A stretch of DNA of 64,000 nucleotides from Onchocerca volvulus. Lineage: Eukaryota; Nematoda; Chromadorea; Rhabditida; Onchocercidae. Made by a program: the position numbers and the translations under genes. Shown here piece after piece: positions 1-12,405 of the stretch. Position 1 is the stretch's first letter; each line of letters opens with the position of its first letter. The notes beneath the pieces were generated by a model, which saw nothing but the letters and a program-made list of their open reading frames with translations, ran no database searches and was not told the DNA's origin. Location: NCBI GenBank assembly GCA_000499405.2, contig HG738139.1:14723796-14787795 (forward strand). The letters run 5' to 3'.

Positions 1-725
1 AAAAAAAAAAAAAAGGAAATTTTCAGTACTTAATTTATGTGTACCAAAAAATATTTTAGTATCAAGTCAAAAAAAAAATAATTCGGAATGACATAAATAA
101 CTAAATAACTAATAAATAAAGGAAAACATTTTTTTAAGATGTAATAATATTTTACGATGAAAGTTTATTATTTTTACTGATTTAATAAAAATATTGATGC
201 TTAAGTAAATGAAAAATAAAAGTTATTTAGAACTATTTTAATCAATTATTGTTAATTAGTATAAATGAATTATGATGAAAATCGAATAAAATCATCAATT
301 CGGCCCAAATTACACTTCATTCTTTTTAGTAAAATTTAAAAAGCAATATTTAAATCTAACAAAATGTCGAGCATCTTTTTGATAATGAATGAAAACTGGA
401 GCAAAAAAATTTTTCAAGTCTTGTCTTCGACAAGACTTGAAAAAAAATAATGGCAAGAAATCGTAACAACAAACTGATAGAATGGAGAAAGAAAAATGAC
501 CTTTTTTCTCCTTTTTTTTTTTCTTAAAAAAATTGCAATTATATCATAAGTTTTTTACTTTTTTACATCATTTAAAACAAAAAAGAGATAAGATAAAATT
601 CCAATTTCAACATTCATTTTTCTTTTTCTCTAAAAGTACTTATTGTTTTTGAATTCGCAAAAGTGTTTCCGGGAAGTAACGCAAATCTGCCAAGTTTATT
701 TATAGGCGGCGTAAGACAAAATTGC

Positions 726-981
726 ACAATTTGAAATGCTATAAAGTAATGCATGTTTCAGAAATCTTTTAGGCTCAATTTTCATCGCATCTTTGTCGCT
801 CATTTCGCATAGATAAATCAAACTTTTCTTCATTTTTCCTCATCAACTACATCGAGCCGTNNNNGTAATGCATGTTTCAGAAATCTTTTAGGCTCAATTT
901 TCATCGCATCGTTGTTGCTCATTTCGCATAGATAAATCAAACTTTTCTTCATTCGTCCTCATCAACTACATAGAGCCGTCT
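726..981. repeat. Direct duplication flanking a 4-N gap
   Basis: About 115 bases ending at 860 (from GTAATGCATGTTTCAG to GAGCCGT) recur almost unchanged directly after NNNN at 861-864, with a handful of substitutions. Two near-identical blocks meeting at an N gap are what a scaffolder leaves when contig ends overlap or two haplotypes are not merged. A true tandem duplication is the alternative. Confidence 0.8.
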
Positions 982-3900
982 TTTATTTCAGAGAATTTTG
1001 AATTAAATTTAAGAAAGCTGGAAAAATTGATTTCAATTTAAGAAAGGAACCAAATACATGCTTATTTTCGTTCTCAAACAATCAAGCTTTCGATGATGAT
1101 TAATGATCAAATTTCATGAAAGACTTACTTATAAATATCATCTTTTTGGAATTCAATAGATCAAATCAACATCTCTGGATCTATCTTTTCATTGATTATC
1201 AATTAAATACTATCGATAAATTCATATTCTTTGCAAAGAATACATGTTTTATTTATTCAAACTATTCGTTGATCAATTCAATTTCCAACCTAATCAGAAA
1301 TACTTAACCTATATTAAAATTATAAATTGGAATTGAAAATAAATGATAGAAAGAAATGGTCCTGTTGTGTTTTCTTATATTAATATCTAATTTAAATGCA
1401 TCTGAATACGTTTGAAATAGTAGATATTTTTCTTTAAGGATTGAAAAATGGAAGAGAAAATAAATAAATAAAAAATTCATTGATTCATCATTGTTATCAG
1501 GCTTGTGAAAAAGACCGCTTAAACTTTTAGAATTGATAAGATTCTATTTTTTGATTGTTCAAATTCATCAAATTTTATAAATGAGAAGCAAATCAATAAT
1601 TTCAAAAGATTGGTTGCTTAAAAGTGTTATTTTTAGGGTAGATATTCGTCGTCTGAAATAGTATTCATACGGCGTCGTGAATTATCAAGTTATAATTTAA
1701 TTTTTATCTGCAAGAAAGAATTTGCATAAATTTGTTTTCAAAAAGTTGGAATATCGAAAAGAAAAAAAAAAAAAAAATTCGCTAAAACAGGAAGGAAAAG
1801 AGAAGGAAGAAGAAGAAGAAGACATTGAAAAATTCTGAAAAGAAACCCTCAGAGAAATGCGTAAGCGAAATTTTTCAGAAGGACAGGAGTTATTTCATAA
1901 ATTTCGATCTTCTTCCTTTCTCGTCTTCGTCGTCAAATCTGATTTTGACATTTTGAAATAATCTGCGCGATTGATAAGAATTGACAATGCTGTAAACAAT
2001 CAAAGGACATATTCTTCAAAATTTCGAAGAAATCAACTGAGAACTGTTAAATTTTAGCTATCAAAATTTAGACAGTTCAATCATTTGAGAATTTTAACAA
2101 TGATTAGATTAGAAATTTGCTCCATCACCTTTTTCCAGAAATATAATCGAAATCACAATCAAATGATATGCTTCTTATCTCGATGATTTAATAGGTAAAT
2201 AAATACTCAAAAGCAATAATCATAATGTCGAAATTTATAAGCTTATATGAATTCATTTGAAAATTTAAAGAAAACTTTGAAAAAAAAAAAGCACGAATTA
2301 TTTTCTCACAAAGTAATAATTAGTATGAAATTTAATTAAATAACTAATATGTTTTGTTGAATTTATTCTAGAATTGGAAGAAAAAAGAAATGAAGATATT
2401 GGAATTTGAATTTTCTGCAAAATATGAATTTAATAATAATTTGAGATAGATATGAATTTGAAATATGATTTTGATTCAAAAAAAAAAATGTGAATTTGAG
2501 CTTTCTGCAAAATCTTAATGCATTAACATTTGGCATCAATAAAAAATTTTTTTTGGCATCAATCAATTAAGTGCATTTCGAGAATGATATAAATGTATGA
2601 ATTTGGTGAAATGTTTTTAACAAATAAAATTTCTTTCTTTCCTTTTTTCATAAAAAAAAAAAAAAAAAGAAAAAAGATGTGAACGAAAGAGATATATTCT
2701 TAATCACTAAGTAATTTCATATGTGATGAAAATAACAGAAAAAATTTTTGCTCTTTTCTTTTCAAATAATTTATCTTTTAGAAACAAACAAACTTTCGTT
2801 TAAGGATTTAACTATGACATACTTTAAAAAATTAAAATTTTTTGATTTAAATTAGTTGCTAACTTTTTTCCCTAATGCATTCATTGATTGGTTTTTTTTT
2901 CAATTTCTTAAATATTTGTTCAAAAACACGTCTATTGAAATTTTTCATAAAAATAATTCAATTCTGACTATAAAAATTGTCATTGTTCATTAACTTAGAA
3001 TCGTTCTTCAAAATAAAATTATAAATTTTAGCTTGTTTTCTCAGGAACAAATTGTCCGCAAGGAATGTTTTAATAGTTCTATGTATAAAAATGATTTATA
3101 AAGTTCGTATATTTATGGTTTAGAAATAAAAACATCTATAAAATATTTTTACAAAGTTCATATTAAATGATCATTGAACTTTTAAAATATAAAGATTCAA
3201 ACTGCTTGCTAATATACGAATTATGGTAAAGGAATCGGAATTTGATGAAGAATGTAAATAATTAAAAATGAAAATGACAAGAAAAGAGATTTTCTTATTT
3301 GAAAAGACCGAAATATTTGCTAATTGCTAATGGAATTTCTGAAATAATTTTCCTAATGCAAAAAGTTTTTTTTTTTTCTGCTCTCTTGATAACAATTAAA
3401 GATTTAAAAAAAAAAAAAAAAAGAAAAAAAAGAAGAAAAAACAAATATAATAAATGGAATTCTCATACAAGTCAGTTTTAACAGACCAATGAGATTTATG
3501 GAAAAACTTTTTTTTCGAAAAAAAAAAGCTCTTCGGCTTCATTTATTCTAAACATCAATATGTGAAAAATATGCATAAAGCCTATTTCTAAGAAATAAAT
3601 GCCATCAAAATTAAAAATTGATTCCAATCACTAATGCTTCAATGGAATTTATGATTCAATTTTCTAAGAAGATAAAAGTTGATTCAAAAAGCTTAAATCA
3701 CATTTTATATTCAAAAAAAAAGAATCTAAAAAAATTGGATAGATTGAAATTCGAAAAATTTGCGAAAAATAACAATGGCACTTTTTATTACCTTTCCTAC
3801 GAAGAAGGCAACTTGAGGGATGCAAATCGGCAAATTTAGACGATAATCCGTTTTTTCGGTAATTAGTTTTTAATTTCTGATTTAATGCCAAAGTTTAACG

Positions 3901-4510
3901 CTGAATAATTCATGTCAACATCTCGAAACGTACGAATGATTGATGGACGTTGCGACATATATTCCTTCAAATAATTTTTGCAAATCTGCAATTAATACTT
4001 TTTTTTTTTTCTTTGTATATAAATTTTGAGCAATCGTATTTTCTATTCCTTCAAGTTTATTAGTTATATAAGGAATTAAAGGCAAAAATTACGGTAAATG
4101 CAATTTTTTTTTTTTAATAAATGAAATGGAACATCAAAAAAGGCATATATTGAAAGATTTATTTGTCCAACAGATGGATGAAATAAAAATTAATAAGCAG
4201 AAATATTTAGGTGCTTGAAACATGGAATTAATTAATGATAAAGGAATAAAATAAATAATGATTTTATTGAAGCAAAGAAAAAATCCGAATCTTATGCCTG
4301 ATATATGAATCAAATAATCATATCGTTTAAAATAACCAAAACAAAAATTCTTGATAAAGATTTCAAAAATGAAAGAACTATTCTCAATTAAACATTAAAT
4401 GAAAATCATAAAAAATTAGGTAAATTGAAATACAAACTAATTTGTCAAATTAATCACGCTATAGTACTATGACGTTACTTTAACAATTTTTTTTTTTTTT
4501 TTTTAAAGCA

Positions 4511-4624
4511 TTTATTACAATGAAATGTATCAGATTTAAACAAATAATGAATTGAAAATTCAATTTACAAAATTTCTAAACTTTTAGTTCATCATTTATT
4601 TAAATCTGACATATTTTATTGTAA
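4511..4624. repeat. Imperfect foldback (inverted repeat)
   Basis: The left arm 4511-4551 and right arm 4588-4624 are reverse complements with a few mismatches (core CAGATTTAAA / TTTAAATCTG), separated by about 36 bases. It could be a miniature inverted-repeat element or a structured transcript. No target-site duplication is obvious because the flanks are T and A runs. Confidence 0.6.
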
Positions 4625-6214
4625 AAAAAAAATAAAAATAAGTAAATAAATAAATAAATATAGCAATAAAAAACAATGTATGCAAATGTTTCAATTATAC
4701 TAAAAAGCATATTTGGCAACATAATGGAAAAGACGCAAAATATGGATATTTTGCTTGAATTGCATTAAATGAATAAATGTAATTTTCATCAACCTTACGC
4801 TTCGAAGATTTTAACAAAATTTATCCGAAAAAAAGATAAAAAAAATTTTTTTTTTTTGGACATTAACTAATCAGTAGATAATGTAACTTTCATTTTAAAC
4901 TTTATCAATGTACTATCGAAGAAACATATGATTTAGTTGTATTTAAAGATGGAAATGAATAATGATTTTATAATTGAGACATTAGTTTTACTAGACATAT
5001 ATATAATAGAAGATGATTTATGATTCTCATCATAAAATCAATTAGCATCATCACTTATTAATTTAACAAATCGAAATTCATCGGGATATTTATTTTTTTT
5101 TCGAAAGAAAAAATTTCAATTTCAAAAATTGAAATTGTTTCTTTCAATATACTGCTTAATTTAGTTTATTTGCATTAGTTTTGTCAAAATATATTGAGAA
5201 AATTATTTCGTTTTTTTGCTTCTAAAGGAAAATGAAAATATTTATTATTTTTCGATCATTCAATATATCATCTATCTTTGATTTTTAGTAAGTTGAGAAA
5301 AGATTCGTTGCTTTTCATCAGCAACGGTAGATATCAAATTAATATCGAAATGAATAAGGAAAATGCTATCTTAGAATCGATTCATTTTTTACTTTTATTT
5401 TTTTTAACCAATACTTCTATTACTTTTGGTCTTTTAACGATTGTCTTTTTTTTAAAAAGTCAATTTATGCGTGAAATTGCTATTTTAAAAGTCAGACTTA
5501 TATTTGGTTTCGTATAAATTTATTGGTAAAATTGAGCACTTACATATCTAATTGCAAGAAAAAAAAAAAGCTCGAAATTTCTAACAATTTTACGAAAAAT
5601 TTGAAAAGCAATGAAAAAAAGAAAAAATCTCACAGATTTTCTTTAACCCTATTTGAATGAAGAAAAAAAAAAAAAAAAAGAAACAAAAGAGAAAGAAAAA
5701 ATGCATACAACCTTATTTTGATGAAAAATGCAAAAAGAATTGAAATAAATGCAAGAAAAAAAAAAAAAAGATGAATGATTATTTTCTAGCAAATCGAGAT
5801 TAAAGCATAAAAAGAGAATAAAGCGGAAAAAAAAAGTTTACAAATAAGCGAAGATTAAACAAAATTTATCTGATCGATATGAAAAGAGAATAAGTGATGA
5901 ATGCGTCATGGATGGCCAAAAAGGGAGCAGAACACGAAAGTACAACGCACAAATAAATAGCTATGAATATTGAGTAAAGAAAGTTTTTTGTTCAAAAAAA
6001 AAAGTTTTTATCCGTTCGTACGTCTTTTGGCATATTTCTTCATGCAATTTCCGTCAGGTTCAGACGTTTGGATCCATCATTCATAAATGATAATTGATAA
6101 AGATATGAAAAATGCTATTTCTGGATCAAATGAGATAGAGATATTATTACGAATATGTATTTATCACTCGAGAATAACATATATTGAAAATTGAAAAAAA
6201 AAAAAAAAATTTGA

Positions 6215-6300
6215 AGATGTAGGAAAAACTCTTCAGACGTTTTTTTCACATTTTGACACAACGTTACATTCGAATACGTGCATATTTTTACATACACGCG
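6215..6300 (-). repeat. Copy of a dispersed repeat motif
   Basis: On the minus strand this segment reads CGTATTCGAATGTAACG followed by GTGTCAAAATGTG, closely matching motifs at about 26107, 26415 and 26630 on the plus strand (TATTCGAATRCAA, then GTGTCAAAATTT). Shared order and spacing point to one degenerate repeat family. Homology is by eye only. Confidence 0.4.
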
Positions 6301-6508
6301 TTGTTGTGGCTCAGTTTGGTTATGTGGAAAAGAAAGAAAAGAGAAAGCGCGTATTTTTTTTTCTATAAAGAAAATCTGAATTTTCAATCAAATTTAAGTT
6401 TAGACTGATTCGTCATCAAAAAGTTAATCTATGAGTATTAGAAGATCTATGTGCAAATAAATATGGACAGAAGGTAACATAGGATCTTTAATAATTAATT
6501 TTTAACTA

Positions 6509-6541
<33 letters not shown>

Positions 6542-7553
6542 GAAGCTTTAAATGACGAAAATGAAAAGAGAGGAAGAAGAAGCAGCAACCTGTAAAAGTG
6601 ATATAGAAAAGTAGAAATGTTCTCAAAAGCATTTTTCCTTCGTTTTCATATGAATGAGACATTTTTACAATGTTAAAATCAATGAATAAACTAACTTTTC
6701 AATTCAATAATATCAAAAAAGAAAAAATTAGATATAGAGCTTGAAAGTATAATTATAAAAGCAATTAGATTAATTGTTAATTCGCACAATGTCTTCGAAA
6801 TATTTGAACTAGTCGCCTTTCTATTTCTTTATTTGAATTTATTTTTACAATTAAAAATTTAACAATCTTTAATCTAAAAATGATAAAGTTATGAATGATC
6901 GTGATTAACAAGTAAATTTTTCAAATTAATTCATTTTGTTAATCCAGCCTTTGTTATGGGCAAGCTTCTGATAAAACCATAAGTTATTCATGTTCAAAGC
7001 ATTAATATAGAATGAAAGAAATGGACCCGAAAAAGATGATAGTTGCAAATATGTAAGAGATACATTAAAAAATTGCTACTGAGAGAAATGAATAAAACGA
7101 ATCGCCAAATTTATAACTTTAAATGTCCAATGAACAGAAATAGAAATTGGCCAATTCATCTGAAACATATGTTTATCACTACATAATATCATTTAATGAT
7201 ATCTGCCATATCACACCACTTTCTCTCTAAGCGAACCATCGTATAATTAGTTTACATATGTTATTTGACATATGTTAATTAATATATTGGGATATATTGC
7301 TACGAATGAAATATTTCTTTCTAATAATAGAAAGGAAAAATACATATATATTTATTATATATTGGACATCTGTGATAGTTTAAATACCAGTCATATAAAT
7401 CTATATTTTTTTGCATAATATGTTTTAGTAAAATAATGGGATAAAGTTAAAATTATTTTTGAACAATATGCTAAGGACAAAATAAAGATTTCAATCTTGC
7501 AATTTCTTCAATAGTTTTCATTTGTAATTTAAATTGGATATTCTCGAAAACCA

Positions 7554-7831
7554 TCACATAATCTCATTTTATTTCACAAAAGAATCGAAGGTACCAACGA
7601 AGAATGAGGAGATATTCAGGTTCGGAAATCCAATTTTTTAAATAATTTACAGCGGATATTATTATTTCTTACAATTTTATTTTCAGAGAGGTATTTGGTA
7701 TTCAGCCGGCTATCTTACGGTTGTCTATATCCGAGTTGACCGAAACTGGTTTAATTTACTGCAATTCCATGATGAAGGCTAAGACAAATCCGGACTCAGC
7801 GTATGCGATAGTTGGTTACAAAAAATTCTGA
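7554..7831 (+). pseudogene. 3' remnant of receptor-like paralogue
   Basis: Two exons (about 7554-7642 and 7687-7831, TGA stop) match the last two exons of the intact receptor-like gene on the minus strand at 13619-13326, including the C-terminal motif YAIVGYKKF. The second exon, its TTTTCAG acceptor and the frame are intact. The acceptor before the first exon is lost: the CAG of the paralogue is replaced by TAATTT. No earlier exon was found upstream. It is therefore a truncated copy, or the end of a gene whose remainder has diverged beyond recognition. The 3' flank to about 8380 is also shared with the copy ending at 23087. Confidence 0.65.
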
Positions 7832-8000
7832 AATGACAATAAATCTGTTATAACTGAACGAAATGCTATCGAGAAATTTTCCATTTGTTGATAAAAAGTA
7901 CCATGCAATTTTCTTTCAGTGCAGAAATTATTCCAAATATATCAGAGTTTTCAGTAAAATTTGATACGAACCAAAGAATATTGATTTTAAAATTGCAGTG

Positions 8001-8156
8001 CTTGAAAATCTAGAAAGAAATTGTTTAAAAATATGGAAATAAACAAAAATACTCTAATGGCATCGTCAATAAATTATGCTTGAAATCTAGAAAGAAATTC
8101 TTTAAAAATATGGAAATAAACAAAAATACTTTAATGGCATTGCCAATAAATTACCT
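8001..8156. repeat. Tandem duplication, about 78-bp unit
   Basis: Two adjacent copies begin at 8001 (CTTGAAAATCTAGAAAG) and 8079 (CTTGAAATCTAGAAAG) and both run through TAATGGCAT and AATAAATTA. They differ by a few substitutions. The block sits in the 3' flank of the receptor remnant. Confidence 0.8.
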
Positions 8157-8379
8157 TTGAAGTATCTTAACAAACTGAAAAATATCGAATTAGATTGAAG
8201 AGAATATGAAAAAATGACAAAATATAAGGATTTAAAATCGAAGTTTGTGTATACCTTGGTCAGTATTATGTATTTAATTATTTGTTTTAATAAAAACATT
8301 TTTTAAAATGAACATAATAGAAATTAGGTACGAGGATTGAATAAATGATCCTTAATCTAAAAAACGAAAAAATCGAATG

Positions 8380-9689
8380 TTGCAGGCACTTGCTGCTATT
8401 CAATTCCAGAAAAACATTCTAAAATGCCACATTTTTGCATCAGATATTTGAATAAATTAAGTATTAGAACTTCGTAAAAAGGCTTAAAAATTTATCATGA
8501 TGCTTTATCAACATTTGAGAAAAAATTAAATTTTGTAATAAACTTGAATTGTTGATTGCAATGAAACAAAAGGAAATAGGTGGCAGTAAAAAAATATTCC
8601 TTCTATCTCGAAAGAATTCCGGAATCAGAAACATTCTTCAGGATCTTAAAAATGGAAATAATTGATAAAATTACAGAATTTCAAGAAATTCTTGATTACG
8701 ATCCACTGTATTCTCATCTAATTTGTCTTCTCATAATAAAAAAAAAATTATTTCGACTATTTTGACTTTCTGAAATAAAAAATGATTATACGAAAATTTT
8801 CGTCAGCGGTAATAGTTTGGCTTAAAAAAAAAAAAGAAAATTGCGTGTATGTTTCATCGATTTTTAAGCTTTCGCTGATAAATAAATAATTTTTTAAACT
8901 AAAGGCTGAAGCAAAATATTAAGATACTCTCATCATGCTGAATGCTTGAAAAATTGTATTGTTAATTATAAAGTTGCTAAATTTTTCAGGTTTCGGTGGA
9001 TAAAAACATATGGAACAAGAATAATATGCCAAGTTTGATGTTTAATCATTTATTCAAAAAACGAATTTCCATTCAGCAGAAAAATGAAATTGTCAAAAAA
9101 ATACACAGTAATCCCTTTTGTTATTGCTGCCTATTGGTGGTGTCACGCAATAATTTTTGCATGTTAAATAACTGAATCATTCAAATTTTTGCAACAAAGT
9201 TTTTTACTTATGACACGTAACTATTGCAGTATATATATTCTGTCTTCAATTTCGAAATAATTTGTGTCAAAAATAACACCTATCATCATCGTTTCCAATA
9301 CTTCCATATCAAACTATATGGATATGTTTCGAAAATTTTGGCGAAATGCTTTTCTTAATCTTATCTACCAAAACCTGATAAGATTTTCCAAATTCTGCAC
9401 GTTTCTCCTGATAACCACAGCAGTGTTTACTTTTTAATAAACAAGTTTAAATTTTGATCCAACCCCTAAAATTCATGGGGAAAGTCAAATTTTTCTCGAA
9501 AATATCTGAAATTTTTTTTTAGAATTATTGTGAAATGTTATATACAACGCATAAGGTACAACAAGTTAGAATTTTTTAACTAAATATCTAAGCGCGGTGA
9601 TTAATGTTACATAAAGTATTACAATTATATTGGATCTTTTCGTTCTTAGGAATCCTCGAAAATGATTGCTAACTTGGAAATTCTTGGAA
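8380..9689. repeat. Duplicated upstream flank, copy A
   Basis: About 1.3 kb before the signal-peptide exon at 9690 is shared with 21130-22392 (plus) and, for its last 850 bases or so, with the reverse complement of 17087-17960. Copy A has an insertion-like stretch near 9005-9060 that the other two lack. It carries an open frame of 61 codons at 8580-8765 that is broken in the copy near 21330. Confidence 0.75.
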
Positions 9690-10340
9690 ATGAAGGAAAT
9701 TTTCTTTACGTTGTTATTTATTTCCATTTGTTTCAATGCAATCAACGGTGCAGCAATTAATACGACTTCTACAGGTAAATTTGAAGATTCCTGCCACTTG
9801 ACTAATTAAACTTTGTGAAATTAAACAATTTAGAACAAATAAATGGATTAAATGAAACTAACGAACATTTGAGTGTTATTATGCATTCTTATCCAGTACT
9901 AAAGAGACTAACGCAATATTTCAAAGTTTTGAACAACAAAGATTTGCTCTCTGCTCGCGGGTTGGTCTTTTGCATTCAATTCGTCAACTTACTAAATTTT
10001 CACTTTCGGTAATGTTCTTCCATTAGAATGAAAAGATCAAAAAAAAGATCATCACTTTCCACAAGCAGCCTTCTTCACCCTTTCTCTCCTATTCAATTTC
10101 TTTTTTATAAACTTACATAAGCAAAATTTGACCTTTGTAATTAGACTGACTATTTTATTTTATTTAATTGCTTCCATCAAGACTTCGTTGATGTAATTTT
10201 TTCTTATTGTTTAGTTTTTTTGAAAATTTAGAAATTTTCAACACACATCTTCATTCTATCTTTCCAAAGCATCTTAATCATTTTACTATTTGAAGATTGA
10301 GTTTCGTAGAATATCAAACAATGCATTTAAAAAAAAAAAA
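9690..10340 (+). pseudogene. 5' remnant of receptor-like paralogue (exon 3 lost)
   Basis: Exon 1 (9690-9774) encodes a signal peptide starting MKEIFFTLLFISICFNAING, and exon 2 (9834-9960) ends at the donor CGCGG/GTTGGT, as in the intact minus-strand gene (17086-16816). After exon 2 the intron sequence continues, but the paralogue's third exon (16689-16536) is missing: the flanking intron sequences are joined across roughly 155-200 bases near 10060-10085. Similarity then runs on to about 10340 and stops abruptly inside the next intron. A functional receptor cannot be made from this copy. An acceptor TTCTTAG precedes exon 1 as in the other copies. Confidence 0.75.
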
Positions 10341-10428
10341 AAAAACAACTTGTTCATCTCCCTTACGTCGTTCAAATGATTTTTTAATCACATTCCATAT
10401 ATCAGTTTGACATAATGTGAAGGAAACA

Positions 10429-10711
10429 GTTAACGTTTTAGCCGGTAGATTCGGGGCTATTTGTTGCATGTTTGCAGCGAAACACGTTGTACATTTTCTA
10501 GATATACTGCTAAGTGAACAGCAACTGGACTTCGTTCATGTATGGGAAAATTCATTGCTGTTTATGTATCTTCCAGCTTAATACTGCGCGATTTCATCGA
10601 TATGTAATACTGCATTCCTATCATTTCTATGTAACAACTGTCACGTTGCTAATTATTACGTACTTACAAATATATTTGATCGATTTAACGGAGTTACAGT
10701 ATTATGTATAA
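10429..10711 (+). other. Coding-like island with a frame change
   Basis: A 50-codon open stretch at 10429-10581 (containing FGAICCMFAAKHVVHFLD) is less AT-rich than its surroundings and looks coding, but it has no start codon and ends in TAA. An overlapping frame (10514-10711) continues with a hydrophobic peptide containing LNTARFHRYVILHSYHF. The adjacent overlapping frames suggest a decayed or frameshifted membrane-protein exon. No family is recognised. Confidence 0.25.
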
Positions 10712-11497
10712 TGCCCATAATTTTTTTTTTTGTCAACATTTTTCACTTCAGTGATATCTATCATCCAAGATATCCGTTTGTTGAAACCAAGTTTTTGCCA
10801 TAAACTGGTGACACAAGTTACTCTAAAATATGCTTTATTAATTCGCTCATTTTTTTATTTACATATGCCCTGCTTATGTAAATCAAAAGTTCAAAAGTCT
10901 AAAAAAATTTATGGGCTTTAAATTGGAATAATTTTGAAATAACTAGAATTTAATCCAATATTTTTCTCCCGCAGATATGAACAAAGCATTTGAATAATTC
11001 CTTCTCTATATCTCGTTTTCAAATCGGAACATACGTAATATTAGGATACAAATACATAATTTTTAAATTTCAGACATATACATGATTCAATATTATAATC
11101 AATCATAATTTTATGCAATTTCAAAATTGGTGATATGAAGCATGCATATATAATATTGGAGAACGATAGGTCATTTTAACTAGCCTGAGAAATCGCAAAA
11201 CTTTGAAGAAAATATATGAATATATATTAAATTACATAGAAGCATTCTTCTTCAATGAGACAAGAAAAACATTGAAAAGCTTAGCCTGGATATAGTCTAG
11301 CTAAACATCCATCTAAAAGAAGGATTTAAGAATACAGGCAAGTTTGATAAGGCAAATTAATATCAAAAATGAAATAATTCATTTGCAATTCAGGAATATT
11401 TTCAAATGCAGCAAGAGCAAGATATACTTACACAGTGGATCTATTTAAAAGTAAATTTAATATCTTAGCAAGTATATTTTAATTATGAAAGCTCAGT

Positions 11498-11925
11498 TCA
11501 CTTCTGATTCTTTCTCAATAGCTATATACATTCCATAGAAACTTTTCTTTATTCCATTCATTAGAAACCGAAAATTTGAATAAAAACCATTAAAGTCAAC
11601 TTTTTGTCCTTTCAGCAATTTTAAAATAATCTGAAGCCATTTTGTTTTCTAAGTTTATGAAAGCTGAAGGTCGAAACCAGCTGAAGGACAAAGTCAGTGC
11701 ATAATCTATAGCTCAACTTTGTAGGGCCAACATTTTCCTATAACAATCGTAGTCGAGATACTGTAATGTCTAGCCCCCGGTTTCATTACTGGAATTCATT
11801 AAACTTACGAAATTTTGCTTTCCACAATGAGCATTTATTATTTCTGGCGCTACTGTCTCATTATTTTCATCATTTTTCACTGATTCCTCATCCTTCAATC
11901 CTGCCTTCTCTTCTTGACTTGTCAT
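11498..11925 (-). CDS. Possible small acidic protein gene
   Basis: Three phase-0 exons can be read on the minus strand. Exon 1 is 11925-11809 (39 codons, start MTSQEEKAGLKDEE, rich in E, N and K) and ends at a good donor TTC/GTAAGT. Exon 2 is 11648-11601 (KTKWLQIILKLLKGQK) after ACTTAG and before GTTGAC. Exon 3 is 11521-11498 (LLRKNQK, stop) after TATATAG. The total is about 62 residues. Exon 1 is the strongest part, because its composition and donor are unlike the surrounding noise. No family is recognised. The 3' end is uncertain and the gene may continue by other splicing. Confidence 0.35.
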
Positions 11926-12285
11926 TTCGATTATTTGAAATATACGAATTGTTCATCTTTTAAGTGCAACACTGTTCTTACCTTCTTTAAGATATGCGAC
12001 TTAATAATTTTCAAATGAAAACATTTGATTGAAGAATAAGCGCTTAAAATGCACAACAAATGATCTTTAATGATGCAAAAATCCAAACAATGAGAAATAA
12101 ATTTCGATGATTTCAATTGAAATATGGTGATTAGTGTCGAGGAAATCATTTCTTTGATTAGCTATCACAGATAATAATTATTGGAAAGATTTTATTTCTT
12201 AATGGAAGGTTTATCGATGTCGAATAGATGAACGATAGTTGATTTGAATTAACTTGAACTATGGAATAAAGAAGTGTCTTCTTGG

Positions 12286-12405
12286 TTATAGATAACAAGG
12301 ATATTTTTTGAACAATGCTTGATGAAAGATGGATGATAGAATTGAACTGAGCAATACTGCTCGTCGAGTTACTGAATTCACTTCTCTACGAAAAATTCTT
12401 TTCAT
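12286..12405 (-). CDS. Possible 39-residue basic peptide
   Basis: A short frame starts at an ATG five bases after a splice-acceptor-like CCATCAG, begins MKRIFRREVNSVTRRAVLLS and ends in TAA. The acceptor next to the ATG is the pattern seen at recognised genes in this window. The opposite strand is also open, so this may be chance or only a first exon of the small minus-strand gene downstream. Confidence 0.2.
   Translation of the reverse strand: MKRIFRREVNSVTRRAVLLSSILSSIFHQALFKKYPCYL

Larger units (their letters stand above)
1..7553. other. Gene-poor AT-rich stretch
   Basis: I see no convincing exon in this 7.5 kb. It is dominated by A and T runs (for example about 30 T at 6505-6536), short open frames with biased I, F, K, N composition, and no acceptor/donor-bounded coding block. 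The only structures are a duplicated block around an N gap (near 861), a foldback at 4511-4624 and a repeat-family motif at 6215-6300, listed separately. Confidence 0.6.

Noticed and set aside
6115..6387. 90-codon minus-strand frame
   Set aside because: It crosses the dispersed repeat motif and A runs, with no splice or start context.
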